DNA of 52,386 bases, taken from positions 189,747-242,132 of the forward strand of contig JASLKK010000001.1 of the NCBI GenBank assembly GCA_030747595.1, given 5' to 3'. The first letter of the stretch is position 1. Every line of letters begins with the position of its first letter. Below the pieces are notes generated by a model, which was given only the letters and a program-made list of their open reading frames with translations, was not told where the DNA came from and searched no databases. This stretch comes from Acidimicrobiales bacterium (GTDB taxonomy: Bacteria; Actinomycetota; Acidimicrobiia; Acidimicrobiales; MedAcidi-G1). The position numbers were made by a program, and so were the translations under genes. Shown piece by piece: positions 49,804-52,386 of this stretch.

Positions 49804-50784
49804 TTGCCGCCGCAGTCCTCACGGAGACCCGCCATCGATTCCACTGCCTTCGGGCCCCGCATAGCTGTCTTGGTTCCCTGCCTCGATGAGGAGGCCACCA
49901 TCGGTGGCGTGGTCGCCGGCTTCCGGTCCGCCCTGCCCAGTTGCACCGTGTACGTCTACGACAACGGCTCCACCGACGACACGGCCCGACGGGCCGCCGA
50001 GGCCGGAGCCGTGGTCCGTTCCGAGCCCGTCCCCGGTAAGGGCGCTGTCGTGCGCCGGATGTTTGCCGACGTGGACGCCGACCTGTACGTCATGGCTGAC
50101 GGCGACGGCACCTACGACGCGGCGCGGGCTACCGAGTTGGTCAAGCGACTCGTCGACGACGATCTCGACATGGTGGTCGGTGCCCGTACCGGGGTCACCG
50201 TCGATGCCGGACGAACCGGGCACGCCGTCGGCAACCGCCTGTTCAACGGCCTTTACCGGGCCTTGTTCGGGTCCGGCTTCACCGACATCCTGTCCGGCTA
50301 CCGGGCCTTCTCCCGGCGGTTCGTGAAGAGCTTCCCCGCCGTGTCCACCGGCTTCGAGGTGGAAACCGAGATGTCGGTCCACGCCTCCCAACTGCGCCTC
50401 CCGGTGGCTGAGGTCGACGTCGACTACGGCACCCGGCCCGACGGATCAACCAGCAAACTGCGGACGGTGGCCGACGGCACCAACATCCTGCGGGCCATGC
50501 TGGTGCTACTCAAGGACAACCGACCACTGGCCTTCTTTGGCTGGCTGGCCGCTGCCTGCTGGGCCGTTGCGGTGGCCCTCGCCGTGCCACTGGCTGTCAC
50601 GTATGCCGAGACCGGCCTGGTGCCGCGGCTACCGACCGCCGTGCTGGCCACCGGGCTGACCCTGTTGGGCCTGCTGCTCATCACATCGGGGATGATCATG
50701 GACTCAATCGCCCGGGCCCGCCTGGAGGCCAAACGCCTCGCCTACCTGCGCTGGTCAGGCTCCGAATCTGGTGTAAGCCCTTAG
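49804..50784 (+). CDS. GT2 glycosyltransferase, dolichyl-phosphate sugar synthase-like
   Basis: The 326-aa product has a GT-A domain: AVLVPCLDEEATIGGVV, VYDNGSTDDTARRA, VMADGDGTYD with the DGDGT metal site and LSGYRAFSRRFVKSFP. Two membrane helices follow at about 247-268 and 275-300. Such enzymes charge polyprenyl phosphate with a sugar, which GT-C transferases then use; the membrane transferase encoded at 36.9 kb would be a suitable user. I start at TTG because no ATG or GTG precedes the domain in frame. The gene is divergent from the protease gene by 24 nt. Its stop is 1 nt from the end of the convergent lipoprotein gene. Confidence 0.85.
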   Translation: MPPQSSRRPAIDSTAFGPRIAVLVPCLDEEATIGGVVAGFRSALPSCTVYVYDNGSTDDTARRAAEAGAVVRSEPVPGKGAVVRRMFADVDADLYVMADGDGTYDAARATELVKRLVDDDLDMVVGARTGVTVDAGRTGHAVGNRLFNGLYRALFGSGFTDILSGYRAFSRRFVKSFPAVSTGFEVETEMSVHASQLRLPVAEVDVDYGTRPDGSTSKLRTVADGTNILRAMLVLLKDNRPLAFFGWLAAACWAVAVALAVPLAVTYAETGLVPRLPTAVLATGLTLLGLLLITSGMIMDSIARARLEAKRLAYLRWSGSESGVSP

Positions 50785-50785
50785 C

Positions 50786-51619
50786 TCATCTAGCCCACGG
50801 CACCGGATGGCCTTGCCGTCCGGTGGGCGATGCCTCGCCGACCATGGGTTGCACGAAGATCTCCTCGCTACCCGATCGACTGCTGGAGAACGCCACGAGG
50901 TGGCCATCTCGTGACCATGTCGGCCACAGGTCGTTGGCCTCATGGTTGGTTAGGTTCCGGGTGTTGCGGCCGTCAGCGTCCACCACGTAGACCTCGCTGT
51001 TGCCGTCCCGATTTGTCTCGTACACCAACTGGAGGCCGTTCGGTGACCAACTGGGCAGCCAGTCGCCGTGGTAGTTCAGCGTTATATCTCGCACCAGTGA
51101 CCCGTCGAGCTTCACCACCTTCAGTTCCACCCGGTCGCTGCCTGAGGACTTTCCGGTGGTTGTTCGCGACCAGTCCTTTCGCACCTCGCCGCTACCGCCC
51201 TCGTCAACCACGACGACGAATGGTTCCCCGTCAGCGTCTCTGTCAAGGAAGCACGCGAAGGCCGCGAACAAGCCATCTGGGGAAATGGCAGGTAGCCAAT
51301 CGGGCTTTGGCGGGCCGAGCACTGCACCATCCGGCGATACCAGCACGATCGGAGTGTCCTCATTCGCCTCTTTGAAGAATCCACAGACCTGACCGATGAT
51401 CGTGTTCCTTTCCGGCCAGTCGACGGCTTCGGCCGCATCCCGATCAATGTCCAGCGGGGCACCGTCGGGAGCCATGACCGACACGGTGGTCTCCCCGACT
51501 GCGCGGAAGGCCACAGCATCGCGGACCTCGTCGATCAGGGCGACATCGCTCGTGTTGCCGCATGCGAAAAGCGTGAAGGAGAGCGAGGCGAAAGCTAGAA
51601 CGTTCAGGTAGCGCAGCAT
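50786..51619 (-). CDS. PD40/TolB-like beta-propeller lipoprotein
   Basis: The 277-aa product has a lipoprotein signal ending in FTLFAC (Cys20). The C-terminal half holds WD40-like (PD40) blades: WLPSWSPNGLQLVYETNRDG with NSEVYVVDADG, and DLWPTWSRDGHLVAFSS with a matching second blade. This is the repeat of TolB-like proteins. The middle part has one more weak blade (PAISPDGLFAAFACF). The region looks less GC-rich than its neighbours, which could mean a recent gain. I choose the ATG 4 nt after the upstream glycosyltransferase stop; an ATG 30 nt earlier would overlap that gene. No ligand can be assigned. Confidence 0.78.
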   Translation of the reverse strand: MLRYLNVLAFASLSFTLFACGNTSDVALIDEVRDAVAFRAVGETTVSVMAPDGAPLDIDRDAAEAVDWPERNTIIGQVCGFFKEANEDTPIVLVSPDGAVLGPPKPDWLPAISPDGLFAAFACFLDRDADGEPFVVVVDEGGSGEVRKDWSRTTTGKSSGSDRVELKVVKLDGSLVRDITLNYHGDWLPSWSPNGLQLVYETNRDGNSEVYVVDADGRNTRNLTNHEANDLWPTWSRDGHLVAFSSSRSGSEEIFVQPMVGEASPTGRQGHPVPWAR

Positions 51620-51623
51620 CCGG

Positions 51624-52386
51624 TCATGGTAAATGCTCCGTTTGGTCATCTGGTCGCCAAGGTCGGATAACTCGGGGTTGGGCAGCGACGGAAAACCCGT
51701 CGCCCTTACGGGCCAGATTCGGGTTGTGGGCCGGGTCGGTGTGCAGGAGGTCGCCCCACCGTTCCTCCATGGTTGCCACCTCGGCGGACAGGCGGGCCCG
51801 GCGGGTTGGATCGTCGTCGTAGCCCCGCGACACCGACTCATGGTGGTGCAGCACCGCGTGGGGTGCCAGAACCACCCGTAAGCCGACTGTCCGGGCCTTC
51901 AGGCACAGGTCGATGTCGTTGTAGGCCACAGCCAGGCGTTCTTCGTCCAACCCGCCTAGGCGGTCCCACAACTCTCGTGTCGTGCCCAGACAGGCCCCGG
52001 TCACCGCCGCAACCTCGTGGGCCACGGTGAGGCGCCCGTGGTAGCCGGCGTCGGCACCCGGCCAATGCTTGTGGCCGTGACCCATCAGACCACCCACCCC
52101 CGGGTGCACGCCGGCGTGCTGGATCGTCCCATCGCCGAACAACAGCAACGCCCCGACCACCCCGACCTCCGGGCGGGCCAACTGGCCCACGAACTCGTCG
52201 AGCCAGTCACTGGCTATCACCTCGGTGTCGTTGTTGAGCAGCACCACCACCTCGCCGGAGGCCGCAGCGACCCCCCGGTTGCACATCGCCGCAAAGTTGA
52301 ACGGTCCCGAGAATGGCACCACCACGGTGCCCGGGTCGTCGACCAACCCATCGATCAGCCTTCGGGCTCGCCTTTCGCTGGACTCG
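51624..52386 (-). CDS. GT2 family glycosyltransferase, N-terminal part outside the window
   Basis: The frame is open to the right edge, so the start is missing and about 253 codons are visible. They cover the second half of a GT-A domain: FNFAAMCNRGVAAASGEVVVLLNNDTEVI, where NNDTE is the metal-binding DxD equivalent, and GACLGTTRELWDRLGGLDEERLAVAYNDIDLCLKAR, which holds the conserved ED-like acceptor motif. HHHESVSRGYD near the end is typical of rhamnosyl- and galactosyl-type GT2 enzymes in O-antigen loci. No membrane segment is visible. The lipoprotein gene follows 4 nt after its stop, so both probably share a transcript. Confidence 0.88.
   Translation of the reverse strand, partial: ESSERRARRLIDGLVDDPGTVVVPFSGPFNFAAMCNRGVAAASGEVVVLLNNDTEVIASDWLDEFVGQLARPEVGVVGALLLFGDGTIQHAGVHPGVGGLMGHGHKHWPGADAGYHGRLTVAHEVAAVTGACLGTTRELWDRLGGLDEERLAVAYNDIDLCLKARTVGLRVVLAPHAVLHHHESVSRGYDDDPTRRARLSAEVATMEERWGDLLHTDPAHNPNLARKGDGFSVAAQPRVIRPWRPDDQTEHLP

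Noticed and set aside
1-52386. tRNA, rRNA, riboswitch, prophage or IS element
   Set aside because: I looked for cloverleaf-like segments, rRNA motifs, transposase or integrase proteins and terminal inverted repeats and found none that I can support.

Overview
The window is about 52 kb of high-GC DNA (I estimate 68-70% by eye) with dense, short-spaced genes. Many junctions are GTGA or ATGA stop/start overlaps, GTG starts are common, and several genes have a TAnnnT box only 6-7 nt upstream of the start codon (leaderless style). The gene content is that of a high-GC actinobacterium: an MPT53/DsbE-like secreted thioredoxin, an Rv3206c-like MoeZ, a PF09826-type beta-propeller lipoprotein and S-layer-homology (SLH) proteins with Cys-containing repeats. 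My best guess is class Acidimicrobiia; this is inference and not a database result. I saw no rRNA, tRNA, CRISPR array, IS element or prophage.

Left part (1-17.7 kb), metabolism. On the minus strand lie a secreted TlpA/DsbE-like protein, leuC, leuD and a truncated beta-propeller lipoprotein. The TlpA-like gene has an in-frame TGA exactly at the first Cys of its CxxC motif, followed at once by a hairpin, so it is a candidate selenoprotein. Diverging from it is a lipoate block: a 29-aa membrane peptide, dihydrolipoyl dehydrogenase, a lipoyl-bearing E2 and one continuous ORF fusing LipB (octanoyltransferase) to LipA (lipoyl synthase). After these come a Xaa-Pro-type peptidase, a membrane protein, a cobalamin adenosyltransferase, leucyl aminopeptidase, a sirtuin, a rhodanese-MoeB protein, UDP-glucose dehydrogenase and a Wzx-like flippase.

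Middle part (17.7-41.4 kb), cell-surface glycan assembly. It starts with a secreted 4xLysM-SpoIID protein and the dTDP-rhamnose genes rmlA-rmlC-rmlB-rmlD. It also holds two Wzm/Wzt ABC polysaccharide exporters (only one Wzt has a C-terminal binding domain), an initiating phosphoglycosyl transferase, several GT2 and GT-C glycosyltransferases, a WecB-like UDP-GlcNAc 2-epimerase, an LPG-synthase-type flippase, a CsaB-like polysaccharide pyruvyl transferase and a methyltransferase.

Right part (41.4-52.4 kb), cell envelope surface and its control. A histidine kinase/response regulator pair precedes a secreted protein with a Thr-rich stalk and Ig-like putative repeats. Next is a large SLH S-layer-type protein with a strong terminator, and convergent to it a subtilisin-like protease that also carries three SLH repeats. 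The end holds a GT2 enzyme, a PD40 lipoprotein and a truncated GT2 enzyme. Taken together, a csaB-like pyruvyl transferase, a wecB-like epimerase and SLH proteins suggest an S-layer anchored on a pyruvylated wall polysaccharide, as known in Bacillus; for this lineage that is inference.
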